Of a DNA stretch of 64,000 bases, positions 33,173 to 41,805 are shown in pieces. The notes under the pieces were generated by a model. The model did not search any database, had not been told where the DNA came from, and saw nothing but the letters and a program-made list of their open reading frames with translations. This stretch comes from Lachnospiraceae bacterium. GTDB taxonomy: Bacteria > Bacillota > Clostridia > Lachnospirales > Lachnospiraceae. Every line of letters starts with the position of its first letter. The first letter of the stretch is position 1. The position numbers and the translations under genes were made by a program. The stretch covers positions 1 to 64,000 of the forward strand of contig JAFQUB010000009.1 in the NCBI GenBank assembly GCA_017408735.1, in the 5' to 3' direction.

Positions 33173-33931
33173 CTATTGAATATACTCCTGATAACCCGGC
33201 TGTGAAACTTTCCAATATTCATATGCTTTTTTTAACATATAATTATTATTATCATAATGACTTGTTTTTCTAATTGTAGTTTTCTTTCCTACTTGTGATG
33301 TATATTTGTTCTTTTTCTTATCTATCAACCTATAAGCAATGGTTGTATCTTCAATACTTGCTTTTCTACATATGCCGTAATTTGCCCAATCATTGGCTTT
33401 ATGTCCTTTTGTAACAAACTGGAAACATTTCTCTGTTACATGTGTATATATTGAGGTTTTCACATATGACTTTGGTCCCGGAGCTTCCCATTTTGAAAAA
33501 TCAATCCCTAATATTGTCGCCGGAACCCATACATACGGCTTTCTAAAACCAATTAAAATATTAAACGCTTTATTCAGAGCATCCCAATGTTTAAACTTTT
33601 GTTTTTTAACTTCTTTTATAGGCATATTGTAATATTGATACACTATCCTATATGGTTGACCTTTATACTTATTCTTGCCTCCTTCCAGTGGTGTCTTTTC
33701 ACATATGATTATCTTTTCATAATCTCGCTCAGCACAATAATCAAGCCCATTTTCTTTTAATATTCTTTTTACTGTATTTTCACTCTCATTGCTCAAGTCA
33801 ATCTCTGCGTTTCCAAGCGTTGCCTCTCTAACTGTGCTTTTAGCTTCGTTACCAGATGCCAATGCAACATTATTAGAATTTACTATCATAATAAGTCCCA
33901 ATACAATCGCTACATTTTTTCTTAATTTCAT
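33173..33931 (-). CDS. secreted protein of unknown function
   Basis: A 252-residue protein with a clear signal peptide. It has M-K-L-R-K, a hydrophobic core, then A-L-A-S with likely cleavage after residue 26. The mature part is basic and rich in Lys, Tyr and Trp. It contains three cysteines and no recognised domain. AAAGGGAGAAAG precedes the start. Its promoter lies in copy 2 of the 222-bp duplication, so it may share control with the 31294-31848 gene. The zinc-ribbon gene follows directly. Confidence 0.75.
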   Translation of the reverse strand: MKLRKNVAIVLGLIMIVNSNNVALASGNEAKSTVREATLGNAEIDLSNESENTVKRILKENGLDYCAERDYEKIIICEKTPLEGGKNKYKGQPYRIVYQYYNMPIKEVKKQKFKHWDALNKAFNILIGFRKPYVWVPATILGIDFSKWEAPGPKSYVKTSIYTHVTEKCFQFVTKGHKANDWANYGICRKASIEDTTIAYRLIDKKKNKYTSQVGKKTTIRKTSHYDNNNYMLKKAYEYWKVSQPGYQEYIQ

Positions 33932-33991
33932 ACTTCTTTCTCCCTTTTGATATTATCTTTTCCTCATCTATGCATATATGATTATTTACAT

Positions 33992-34042
33992 AAAATACCA
34001 AAAAAAGAGAAAAATCGCAATATAACTTGTACGAAATGTACG
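33992..34042 (-). promoter_or_regulatory. promoter with tandem TGTACG repeats, copy 2
   Basis: This copy has the same elements as copy 1: TTGCGA at 34015-34020, TATTTT at 33992-33997, and TGTACG at 34028-34033 and 34037-34042. The palindrome beside it has two changes relative to copy 1. Confidence 0.5.
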
Positions 34043-34071
34043 TTTTTCCGTTTAAACAGTATTACATTGCA

Positions 34072-34174
34072 TTATTTTTCAAATATCCAATTCTTATATT
34101 CTTTTTTAAATTCATTATATCTGGCTCTGCTCAAAAAAACCTTTTTTTGATTATCCATATAAATTTCTTTTGGC
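34072..34174 (-). pseudogene. 3' remnant of a LytTR response regulator gene
   Basis: The last 34 codons and stop of the LytTR gene at 31985-32689 are repeated here with one amino-acid difference (Lys for Met in the Y-x-N-W-I-F-E-K end). There is no 5' part or start codon, so it cannot make a regulator. It records a duplication or recombination event. Confidence 0.85.
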
Positions 34175-34200
34175 AAATATTTGCTATGTCTTGTTTCAAA

Positions 34201-34233
34201 AGAAGCTGATTACACATCGCGTAATCAGCTTCT
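34201..34233 (-). terminator. terminator of engB
   Basis: AGAAGCTGATTAC and GTAATCAGCTTCT form a perfect 13-bp stem with a 7-base loop; TTTTG follows on the minus strand. Confidence 0.8.
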
Positions 34234-34242
34234 CTTCCTTCT

Positions 34243-34836
34243 CTATTTTTGCTCTATCACAAGGCTGTCAATATATTCCCAAATCTCATCCCTGCCGTCT
34301 TTTGTAACCGCAGAAAACGGGAATATCAGTCCTGTTTTTGGCATTCCTAAGCCTTCTCGTATCATCTTGATATGTTTCGCCCGCTGGCTTCGGTTAATCT
34401 TGTCTAACTTGGTAGCGATGATAACCGGTTCGTAGCCATTGTAGTTAATCCATTCGTACATATTTTTGTCGTTGGCGGACGGCTCGTGGCGTATGTCGAT
34501 AAGCAAAAATACCGTACGCAACTGTTTTGATTTATGGAGATAATTTTCAATCATTTTTCCCCATTTTTCTTTGATACTTCCAGATACCTTTGCATAGCCA
34601 TAACCCGGTAAATCCACAAAATATAAGGCTTCATTAATATTATAAAAATTGATGGTCTGTGTTTTTCCCGGCTGTGAGGAAGTTCTCGCTAAGGACTTTC
34701 GGTTCATCAAACCATTAATTAAGGAAGATTTTCCTACATTTGATTTTCCGGCAAACGCAATTTCCGGCAATACATTTTCCGGCAACTTACTGGTAATACC
34801 GCACACAGTTTCCAAATTTACACTTTTTATAATCAT
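34243..34836 (-). CDS. engB: ribosome biogenesis GTP-binding protein EngB/YsxC
   Basis: A 197-residue TrmE-Era-EngA-like GTPase. G1 is G-K-S-N-V-G-K-S-S, G3 is D-L-P-G-Y-G-Y, G4 is T-K-L-D-K and G5 is S-A-V. It assists late assembly of the 50S ribosomal subunit. It is the last gene of the lon-engB pair, starting 18 bases after the lon stop, an order conserved in many Firmicutes. A strong terminator follows. Confidence 0.95.
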   Translation of the reverse strand: MIIKSVNLETVCGITSKLPENVLPEIAFAGKSNVGKSSLINGLMNRKSLARTSSQPGKTQTINFYNINEALYFVDLPGYGYAKVSGSIKEKWGKMIENYLHKSKQLRTVFLLIDIRHEPSANDKNMYEWINYNGYEPVIIATKLDKINRSQRAKHIKMIREGLGMPKTGLIFPFSAVTKDGRDEIWEYIDSLVIEQK

Positions 34837-34854
34837 ACTATTTCACCTTTCCTA

Positions 34855-37164
34855 TTACACCAGTGCATGATGCAACACTTCTTCCATGGTTTCTACCAAG
34901 ACAATTTCCAAGCCTTTTTTGATTTCCATAGAAATTTCTTCTACGTCTTTTTCATTTTTCTTTGGTGCCAGTACTTTTGTGATACCGGCATTTTTTGCCG
35001 CTAAAAGTTTTTCCTTCAATCCACCAATTGGAAGCACACGACCACGGAGCGTGATTTCTCCTGTCATGGCAACTTCCGCTTTTACCGCACGTCCGGTCAT
35101 GGCAGAAATCATGGCTGTTGCCATAGTAATTCCGGCAGACGGTCCATCCTTTGGCACAGCTCCTTCCGGAATGTGAATATGAATATCATTTTCTTTGAAA
35201 AATTCTGCCGGAATCTGATATTTATCTGCTATAGAACGAATATAACTGATTCCTGCTGCTGCAGATTCTTTCATCACATCACCTAACTGACCGGTCAATT
35301 TAAATTCGCCCTTTCCCGGCATGGTGTTTACTTCTATCTGTAAGGTATCCCCGCCAACACTGGTCCATGCCAGTCCACGAACAATACCGATTTCATCCTT
35401 TTCATTTGCCATATTGTAACGGTAGCGTTCTTTTCCAAGATATTTTTCCAAATTGGTGGCAGTAACCTTGATAAATTTCTTCTCTTTTTCCACATATTCT
35501 CTGGCCGCTTTTCTGCATACCTCGCCTAACTTTCGTTCTAAATTACGAACTCCGGCTTCTTTTGTGTAGCCTCGAATAATTTGTTCTAACGCCTTATCAC
35601 TGACGGTTATTTTCCGCTTATCCAAACCATTTTTCTTAATCTGTTTTGGCAGCAAATGCTCTTTGGCGATATGGAGCTTTTCATTTTCCGTATAACTGCT
35701 GACTTCAATCAGCTCCATTCTGTCAAGAAGCGGTCTTGGTATGGTCTGCACGGAATTTGCAGTGGCAATAAATAATACTTCGGATAAATCCAGTGGAATT
35801 TCCACATAGTGATCACGGAATTTTACATTCTGCTCTGCATCCAATACTTCCAGCAATGCTGCAGAGGTATCACCCTTATAATCACTGCTTACCTTATCAA
35901 TTTCATCCAATAACATCAACGGATTCTTAACTCCTGCGGAACGTAAACCGTTGGCAATTCGTCCCGGCATTGCTCCTACATAAGTTCTTCTGTGACCACG
36001 GATTTCCGCTTCATCTCTTACCCCACCTAAAGAAATACGAACGTATTCTTTATTCAACGATTTTGCTACGGAACGGGCAATGGATGTTTTTCCTGTTCCG
36101 GGAGGTCCTACCAGACAAATAATCGGACTTTCACCTTTCTCCGTCAATGCACGTACTGCAAGGAATTCCAGAATTCTTTCTTTTACTTTTTCCATACCGT
36201 AATGGTCTTCATCCAAAATTTTCTCTGCCCGTTTGATATCCTTGCTGTCCTTAGACACTTTGTTCCACGGAAGCTCCAATAATGTTTCGATATATCCGCG
36301 GATTACAGCACTTTCAGAAGAATTCATACCGGCATTCTTGAATCTTTCGATTTCTTTCCGTATTTTTTCCTTTACAGATTTGTCAGCTTTCAGCTTGGAA
36401 ACAGCTTCTTCAAAATTTGCCGCTTCACTTTGGAAATCATCTCCCAGTTCTTCCCGAATCACCTTTAATTGTTCCCGCAAAAGATAATCCTTCTGGTTTT
36501 TATCCATTTTTTCTTTGATTTTTTCCTGCAAATCCTGACGAATCTTAAAAATCTGAACTTCATTCAGCAAAAGGCCGCACAGCACATCATATCTTTCTTC
36601 AAAATCAACGGCTTCCAACAAACGCTGCTTATCATTATAATACACCGGAATATTAATAATAATCTGGTCTGTTAACTGTTTCACGTCTGTAGTATCTGTA
36701 AGCCTTGCAACCAAATCCTTGTTAATCTTCGGATGAGCCTTGCCATATACTCCAAACAACTCTTTTAAATTGCGAAGCATTGCCTCTGTTTCCTGCTCTT
36801 CAAATTCCGGTACAATTTCTTCCAATTCCATGACAGATGCCATAAAACAGCCTTCTTCCGTCTGAAGACTCAACATCTCTGCTCTGGACAAGCCTTCCAC
36901 CATCACACGTACTGTTTTGGTTGGAAGCTTGATTACCTGTTTGATATTTGCTGTTACACCTATTTTGTATAAATCTTCGATTTCCGGCTCATCCACTTCA
37001 CTGTTTTGCTGAGCCACCAGAAACACTGTCTGTTCTCCCTGCATGGCTTTTTCAACTGCCTGAATTGATTTTTCTCTCGTTACATCAAAATGAACTATCA
37101 TGTCAGGCAGAACGGTAATTCCCCTTAATGCCACCACCGGAAGAATCTTTGTTTCATTTTCCAT
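34855..37164 (-). CDS. lon: ATP-dependent protease Lon
   Basis: A 769-residue LonA. The N-terminal substrate-binding domain (about 1-200) is followed by a coiled-coil linker. The AAA+ module has Walker A G-P-P-G-T-G-K-T and Walker B L-L-D-E-I-D-K. The C-terminal Ser-Lys protease has the catalytic Ser in [10 protein letters not shown] and Lys in G-G-L-K-E-K. It degrades misfolded and short-lived regulatory proteins. It begins 11 bases after the clpX stop. I see no CtsR or HrcA operator nearby. Confidence 0.97.
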   Translation of the reverse strand: MENETKILPVVALRGITVLPDMIVHFDVTREKSIQAVEKAMQGEQTVFLVAQQNSEVDEPEIEDLYKIGVTANIKQVIKLPTKTVRVMVEGLSRAEMLSLQTEEGCFMASVMELEEIVPEFEEQETEAMLRNLKELFGVYGKAHPKINKDLVARLTDTTDVKQLTDQIIINIPVYYNDKQRLLEAVDFEERYDVLCGLLLNEVQIFKIRQDLQEKIKEKMDKNQKDYLLREQLKVIREELGDDFQSEAANFEEAVSKLKADKSVKEKIRKEIERFKNAGMNSSESAVIRGYIETLLELPWNKVSKDSKDIKRAEKILDEDHYGMEKVKERILEFLAVRALTEKGESPIICLVGPPGTGKTSIARSVAKSLNKEYVRISLGGVRDEAEIRGHRRTYVGAMPGRIANGLRSAGVKNPLMLLDEIDKVSSDYKGDTSAALLEVLDAEQNVKFRDHYVEIPLDLSEVLFIATANSVQTIPRPLLDRMELIEVSSYTENEKLHIAKEHLLPKQIKKNGLDKRKITVSDKALEQIIRGYTKEAGVRNLERKLGEVCRKAAREYVEKEKKFIKVTATNLEKYLGKERYRYNMANEKDEIGIVRGLAWTSVGGDTLQIEVNTMPGKGEFKLTGQLGDVMKESAAAGISYIRSIADKYQIPAEFFKENDIHIHIPEGAVPKDGPSAGITMATAMISAMTGRAVKAEVAMTGEITLRGRVLPIGGLKEKLLAAKNAGITKVLAPKKNEKDVEEISMEIKKGLEIVLVETMEEVLHHALV

Positions 37165-37175
37165 TTAACTCACCC

Positions 37176-38474
37176 CTACGCGGTTTCTGTCTGTTTTCTA
37201 AATTTCTTGGAAAACTTTGACTTTACATCTGTCGCCGCTTCCATTTCCTGTCTTATTATCATAGGATCTGCTTTCTTTTCTGCTGCTTCTTTTGTTATCA
37301 CACAGCTTTTAATGGTATCATCGGATGGGATTGTATACATCAAATCCATCATAATATCTTCTATAATAGAACGCAAACCTCTGGCTCCTGTCTTTCTTTC
37401 CAAAGCCTTTTCAGCAATTACTTCCAAAGCTTCCGGATCGATAGACATCTGCACACCATCTAATTCAAACATTTTTTCATACTGTTTTACCAAAGCATTC
37501 TTCGGCTCTGTTAAAATACGAATCATTGCATCTTTCTCTAATTTATCCAGAGAAACCATAACCGGAAGACGTCCGATAAATTCCGGAATCAAACCATATT
37601 TTGTCAGATCCTGTGGTAATACATTGCGGAAAAGAATTCCCTGGTCTTCTTCGTGTTTGTTTGCAATTTCTGCCATAAATCCGATGGATTTTCTATCCAT
37701 TCTGGTTTCAATAAGTTTTTCCAAACCGTCAAAGGCACCACCACAGATAAATAAAATATTAGTAGTGTCAATTTGAAGCAATTCCTGATGAGGATGCTTT
37801 CTTCCACCCTGTGGCGGTACAGAGGCAACAGTCCCTTCTAAAATCTTTAACAATGCCTGCTGTACACCTTCACCGGATACATCTCTGGTAATGGATACAT
37901 TTTCTGATTTCTTGGTAATCTTATCAATTTCATCAATATATATAATTCCTTTTTCTGCTCTGGCAATATCATAATCTGCTGCCTGAATCAGTTTTAAAAG
38001 AATATTTTCCACATCTTCGCCCACATAACCCGCTTCTGTCAACGCAGTTGCATCTGCAATGGCAAATGGTACATTGAGAATCTTAGCAAGTGTCTGTGCT
38101 AAAAAGGTCTTACCGGAACCGGTTGGACCTAACATCAAAATATTACTTTTCTGTAACTCTACATCTAAATCCTTCTGGGCTAAAATACGTTTATAATGAT
38201 TGTATACCGCAACAGAAAGGACTTTTTTTGCTTCCTCCTGACCGATAACATAATCATCCAGAAGTGCTGAAATTTCCATTGGTTTTAATAAATTAATATC
38301 TTCTTCGTATTCGTATTCTTCTTCATATTCTTCTTCGATAATTTCTGAACATACGTCTACACATTCGTCACAAATATATACATTGTTTGGTCCCGCAATC
38401 AGCTTGCGAACCTGCTCTTGGGATTTTCCACAAAAGGAACATCTATAGCGTTCTTCTATATTTTTCCCTGCCAT
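37176..38474 (-). CDS. clpX: Clp protease ATPase subunit ClpX
   Basis: A 432-residue AAA+ unfoldase. The N-terminal zinc-binding domain (C-S-F-C-G-K and C-D-E-C) is at about 13-40. Walker A is G-P-T-G-S-G-K-T and Walker B is I-I-Y-I-D-E-I-D-K, and an I-G-F loop that docks ClpP appears as S-I-G-F. An acidic E/Y repeat at about 45-58 follows the zinc domain. ClpX feeds proteins to ClpP, encoded just upstream. Confidence 0.97.
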   Translation of the reverse strand: MAGKNIEERYRCSFCGKSQEQVRKLIAGPNNVYICDECVDVCSEIIEEEYEEEYEYEEDINLLKPMEISALLDDYVIGQEEAKKVLSVAVYNHYKRILAQKDLDVELQKSNILMLGPTGSGKTFLAQTLAKILNVPFAIADATALTEAGYVGEDVENILLKLIQAADYDIARAEKGIIYIDEIDKITKKSENVSITRDVSGEGVQQALLKILEGTVASVPPQGGRKHPHQELLQIDTTNILFICGGAFDGLEKLIETRMDRKSIGFMAEIANKHEEDQGILFRNVLPQDLTKYGLIPEFIGRLPVMVSLDKLEKDAMIRILTEPKNALVKQYEKMFELDGVQMSIDPEALEVIAEKALERKTGARGLRSIIEDIMMDLMYTIPSDDTIKSCVITKEAAEKKADPMIIRQEMEAATDVKSKFSKKFRKQTETA

Positions 38475-38535
38475 TTTATACCTCCTTACTTTGCCGTTCT
38501 TTCCTTGTTAATTCATTTATGCATAAAACTGACAT

Positions 38536-38564
38536 AAGGCTGCCTCAATTTTCGAGGCAGCCTT
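38536..38564 (-). terminator. terminator or read-through hairpin after clpP
   Basis: AAGGCTGCCTC and GAGGCAGCCTT form an 11-bp perfect stem. The T run that follows is weak (TTATGTC), so partial read-through into clpX-lon-engB is likely. Confidence 0.6.
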
Positions 38565-38568
38565 TCTA

Positions 38569-39150
38569 TTAGCGGCTGGTTACAATTGTATCAATCAAGC
38601 CGTATTTTAAAGCTTCTTCTGCTGTTTTCCAATTATCTCTTTCGGTATCTGCCGCAATAACCTCATATGGCTGTCCTGTGTTTTCTGACAGCATTCTGTT
38701 TAATTTCTCCTTCGTATGGAGAATGTGTTTTGCAGCAATTTCGATTTCTGTTGCCTGACCCTGAGCGCCGCCAAGAGGCTGATGAATCATAATTTCTGCA
38801 TTTGGAAGTGCCATACGTTTTCCCTTTGTACCGCCTGCAAGAAGAAACGCCCCCATACTTGCTGCCATGCCAATACACATAGTAGCTACATCACATTTGA
38901 TGTAATGCATGGTGTCATAAATCGCCATACCAGCTGTAACGGAACCGCCCGGACTGTTAATATACATATAAATGTCCTTGTTTGGATCCTCAGATTCAAG
39001 GAACAACAACTGTGCTACAACAAGACTTGCTGTTGTTTCATTTACTTCTTCACCCAGAAAAATAATTCTGTCTTTTAAAAGTCTTGAATAGATATCGTAG
39101 GATCTTTCTCCCCTGCTAGTCTGTTCAATGACATAAGGTACTAAACTCAT
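38569..39150 (-). CDS. clpP: ATP-dependent Clp protease proteolytic subunit ClpP
   Basis: A 193-residue serine protease with the catalytic triad S98 (M-A-A-S-M-G-A), H123 (M-I-H-Q-P) and D172 (R-D-N-W). It forms the tetradecameric barrel served by ClpX and other Clp ATPases. The start follows AAGGAGG. It lies 37 bases after tig; the tig-clpP-clpX-lon order is the standard Firmicutes arrangement. Confidence 0.97.
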   Translation of the reverse strand: MSLVPYVIEQTSRGERSYDIYSRLLKDRIIFLGEEVNETTASLVVAQLLFLESEDPNKDIYMYINSPGGSVTAGMAIYDTMHYIKCDVATMCIGMAASMGAFLLAGGTKGKRMALPNAEIMIHQPLGGAQGQATEIEIAAKHILHTKEKLNRMLSENTGQPYEVIAADTERDNWKTAEEALKYGLIDTIVTSR

Positions 39151-39187
39151 TTACAATTCCTCCTTACCTCTGATTTTCGGTTGAAAA

Positions 39188-40477
39188 TTATTTTTCAACT
39201 GCTGCATCTACTACTAATTTTACTGCTTTTGTTACAGCAATATCTTTCATGATGCCTTTCTTTTCATATTCACCCATAGATTCGATAAGCTTATCAGCTT
39301 CCATCTGATACATAGAAGCCATTTTTTCCATTTCTTCTTTGAAATCATCTTCTGTAGCTTCGATGTTTTCTGCTGCTACAATTGCTTCTAATACAAGACG
39401 GCTCTGAATTCTTTCCATTGCCTGTGGTTTCATCTGTTCTAACAACTGTTCCGGTGTAGCACCTGTGAACTGCATATACTGTTCGAAAGATAATCCCTGC
39501 ATCTGTAATCTCTGTGCAAAGTCATTTACCATCTGTCTAACCTGTGTATCTAACATTGCATCTGGAATTTCCATTGTTGCATTTTCAATAATCTTTGTGA
39601 TAACAGCGTCTTCTTTTGCATTGTTAGCTTCTGCTGTTTTCTTTTCTTCTAATTTTGCCTTAACGTCTGCTTTGTATTCATCCATTGTATCAAATTCAGA
39701 TACATCCTGTGCAAAATCATCATCTAATTCAGGTAATTCCTTTGTCTGGATTCCGTTGATTTTAACTTTGAATAATGCAGGCTTTCCAGCTAAATCCGGT
39801 GCATGATATTCTTCTGGGAAAGTAACGTTTACTTCCACATCATCACCGATGTTCTTTCCAACTAACTGGTCTTCAAATGTATCGATAAAGGAATGAGAAC
39901 CGATAGTTAAATCATATCCTTCTCCCTTTCCACCTTCAAATGCTTCTCCATCTGTAAATCCTTCGAAGTCAATGTTAACGATATCGCCATCAGCAACTGC
40001 TCTGTCATCTACAGTAATAGTTCTTGCATTGTTTTCTCTTTCTCTGTTGATTTCAGCGTCTACTTCTTCGTCAGATACTGTTACTTCTACCTTTTCAACT
40101 TCAATTCCTTTGTAGTCACCTAAAGTAACTTCCGGCTTCAATGCAACTTCAGCAGTGAAAATAAATGGCTTTCCTGCTTCAATCTGTACTACGTCAATTG
40201 TTGGCTGAGAAACGATTTCTAAATCTTCGTTTTCTTCTAATGCTTTTTCGTAAGCTGTTGGAATTAATTCGTTTGCAGCTTCTTCATAGAATACACCTGT
40301 GCCATACATTTTTTCAATCATTTTACGAGGTACTTTTCCTTTACGGAATCCCGGAACGCTCATTTTGTTCTTATTTTTCTGATAAGCAGTTTCAATTGCT
40401 TTTTCCAATTCTTCCGCGGAAACTTCGATTGTTAACTTTGCCATGTTCTTTTCAAGCTTTTCTACCTGTAAACTCAT
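39188..40477 (-). CDS. tig: trigger factor
   Basis: Trigger factor is the ribosome-bound chaperone and peptidyl-prolyl isomerase for nascent chains. The 429-residue protein has the ribosome-docking F-R-K-G-K-x-P signature (G-F-R-K-G-K-V-P-R) at about 44-52. The FKBP-type domain is at about 155-245, with G-D-I-V-N-I-D-F-E-G and G-x-x-F-x-G-G. The C-terminal helical arms follow. ATG 40477 follows AAGGAGG; the 53 extra in-frame codons upstream read through the promoter and are unlikely. A surface-anchored paralogue is encoded at 46155-47363. Confidence 0.96.
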   Translation of the reverse strand: MSLQVEKLEKNMAKLTIEVSAEELEKAIETAYQKNKNKMSVPGFRKGKVPRKMIEKMYGTGVFYEEAANELIPTAYEKALEENEDLEIVSQPTIDVVQIEAGKPFIFTAEVALKPEVTLGDYKGIEVEKVEVTVSDEEVDAEINRERENNARTITVDDRAVADGDIVNIDFEGFTDGEAFEGGKGEGYDLTIGSHSFIDTFEDQLVGKNIGDDVEVNVTFPEEYHAPDLAGKPALFKVKINGIQTKELPELDDDFAQDVSEFDTMDEYKADVKAKLEEKKTAEANNAKEDAVITKIIENATMEIPDAMLDTQVRQMVNDFAQRLQMQGLSFEQYMQFTGATPEQLLEQMKPQAMERIQSRLVLEAIVAAENIEATEDDFKEEMEKMASMYQMEADKLIESMGEYEKKGIMKDIAVTKAVKLVVDAAVEK

Positions 40478-40552
40478 TTTTTCTATTTCCTCCTTAAATC
40501 TATAACTATGTGTATAATAGACATTATCAAGCAACTTTACAGTCATTTCATA

Positions 40553-40561
40553 AGTATAGCA
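40553..40561 (-). promoter_or_regulatory. extended -10 of tig
   Basis: TGC-TATACT on the minus strand, about 75 bp upstream of the tig start. The -35 is poor. Confidence 0.4.
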
Positions 40562-40626
40562 TAGAGCATTTGAAAATTCCAGTATTTTTTCACACAAATT
40601 ACAATAAATCTTTTGACACCCAAAAA

Positions 40627-40660
40627 GGGGCTGCACACCACTCTCTTAGTGTGCAGCCCC
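40627..40660 (-). terminator. terminator of the SASP gene
   Basis: GGGGCTGCACAC and GTGTGCAGCCCC form a 12-bp perfect stem followed by TTTTTGGG on the minus strand. Confidence 0.85.
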
Positions 40661-40672
40661 TCACAGCAATTA

Positions 40673-40882
40673 TTATTTGTTCATCATCTGTTCTTCCTGA
40701 GCTCTGATCATTTTTTTGACCATTTCTCCACCGATAGAACCTGCCTGAGCAGATGTTAAATCGCCGTTGTAACCTTCTTTTAAAGGTACTCCAAGCTCAG
40801 AAGCTACTTCTGTTTTGAATTTGTCCATAGCTGCCTTTGCTTCAGGTACTTCCATTCTGTTTGAACTACTGTTGTTACTCAT
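40673..40882 (-). CDS. alpha/beta-type small acid-soluble spore protein
   Basis: A 69-residue SASP. These proteins coat spore DNA and protect it from UV and heat. The family motifs are here: F-K-T-E-V-A-S-E-L-G (the GPR protease site lies in this segment) and G-D-L-T-S-A-Q-A-G-S-I-G-G-E-M-V-K-K-M-I. It is direct evidence that the organism forms endospores. GGAGG precedes the start, and a sigma-G-like promoter lies about 110 bp upstream. Confidence 0.95.
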   Translation of the reverse strand: MSNNSSSNRMEVPEAKAAMDKFKTEVASELGVPLKEGYNGDLTSAQAGSIGGEMVKKMIRAQEEQMMNK

Positions 40883-40930
40883 GTCTTTTACCTCCGTAAT
40901 ACGTTTTTCTTCTATATTTTATAGTGTTCA

Positions 40931-41024
40931 CAGATAAGGTTCGGAATCACCTTATCTGCTACGCAGTTAAGCTGTTTCGTTCCTTATCTTGTAAATAGTA
41001 TTTGCAAAGCTAATCTTTCTATAC
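40931..41024 (-). promoter_or_regulatory. sigma-G/F-like promoter and leader hairpin of the SASP gene
   Basis: GTATA (41020-41024), 17 bp, AATACTA (40996-41002) on the minus strand, close to the sigma-G pattern GHATR and CATWMTA. The leader holds a perfect 10-bp hairpin, CAGATAAGGT (40931-40940) and ACCTTATCTG (40949-40958). A third CCTTATCT lies at 40982-40989. Confidence 0.55.
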
Positions 41025-41086
41025 TGGTAAATATTTCTTTTCCTTCAACTATTATTGAGATGGTTTTACCGATACCGAATATAAAA

Positions 41087-41126
41087 AAAGCACCTCACAA
41101 TGTCTGATTGACATTGGAGGTGCTTT
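41087..41126 (-). terminator. terminator of the acidic lipoprotein gene
   Basis: AAAGCACCTC pairs with GAGGTGCTTT and CAATGTC with GACATTG, with one bulged base; TTTTATATT follows on the minus strand. Confidence 0.8.
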
Positions 41127-41149
41127 GACTATGTTATGTTTTACAGAAA

Positions 41150-41491
41150 TTATTCTGCTGTTTCTACATTTTCTTCTGTTGCTTCTCCAGCTTCTTCAGC
41201 CGCTGCATCTTCCGGAGCAACGTTTTCTACTGCTTCTCCTGATTCGCTTTCTTCAGTGTTTACACTTTCTGCATTTGTTTCTTCTACTTCAGCTTCTTCA
41301 CCTTCAGTTGCTTCGTTTTCTGTTGTTAAATCTTCTTCTGCAACATCCTCTTCTTCTTTTTCAGGATCACCCATAGCGTTTTCTTCACCTGTTTCCTCAG
41401 TAGTAGGTTCGTTACTGTCATTTCCACATGCTGTGAAGCTCATACAAGCCATAGTTGCTACACAAAGTAATAATACAATTTTCTTTTTCAT
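41150..41491 (-). CDS. small Glu-rich lipoprotein
   Basis: A 113-residue protein with a lipoprotein signal: M-K-K-K, a hydrophobic core and S-F-T-A-C-G, with likely lipidation at Cys22. The mature part is almost entirely Glu, Ala, Thr, Asn and Val, very acidic and probably disordered. No domain is visible. It could be a surface spacer or cation-binding lipoprotein. The start is ATG 41491 (AAAGGA upstream); a TTG three codons earlier is possible. Confidence 0.75.
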   Translation of the reverse strand: MKKKIVLLLCVATMACMSFTACGNDSNEPTTEETGEENAMGDPEKEEEDVAEEDLTTENEATEGEEAEVEETNAESVNTEESESGEAVENVAPEDAAAEEAGEATEENVETAE

Positions 41492-41805
41492 TTTTTTCAA
41501 TTCCTTTCCTCATAATACTTTTCCTCTTATTGGACGATTACAAGTATATCATATTATCCCAAAGAAAAAAATATGCCTTTTTCTTACTTTTTCTTTAAGA
41601 AATTCTTAACACGTCTAATTTCTTTCCTAAAATGTTGCACCACCTTTATTTATACTTTTGCATCTTTTCTATTTACTTTTACATTTCTTATAGTCCTTGG
41701 CTGAGAGAGAAGAATACTATATTCTAACGTTACAAAACTATTCCTATCCACAATCCTTTATGCAATTAGAAAACTTCTTGGTACTGCTTATTTTCATTTC
41801 CCCTT
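41492..41805. other. intergenic region between lipoprotein and AAA-ATPase genes
   Basis: About 310 bases with no credible ORF. The left part holds the lipoprotein promoter: an extended -10, TGA-TATACT, at 41543-41551 on the minus strand. I see no strong terminator for the ATPase gene and no repeat in the rest. Confidence 0.4.

Larger units (their letters stand above)
33953..34174. repeat. 222-bp direct duplication, copy 2
   Basis: This is the second copy of 31866-32087. It places a LytTR gene remnant and the promoter region in front of the secreted-protein gene. Together with the engB terminator it fills the gap of about 310 bases between 33931 and 34243. Confidence 0.9.

Noticed and set aside
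39465-39806. 113-codon plus-strand frame
   Set aside because: It is antisense to tig; no promoter or site.
40478-40636. 53-residue N-terminal extension of trigger factor
   Set aside because: It would read through the promoter region. The AAGGAGG site and family alignment support ATG 40477.
41136-41609. 157-codon plus-strand frame, Ser-rich
   Set aside because: It is the complement of the Glu/Ala/Thr repeats of the lipoprotein gene and includes the terminator.
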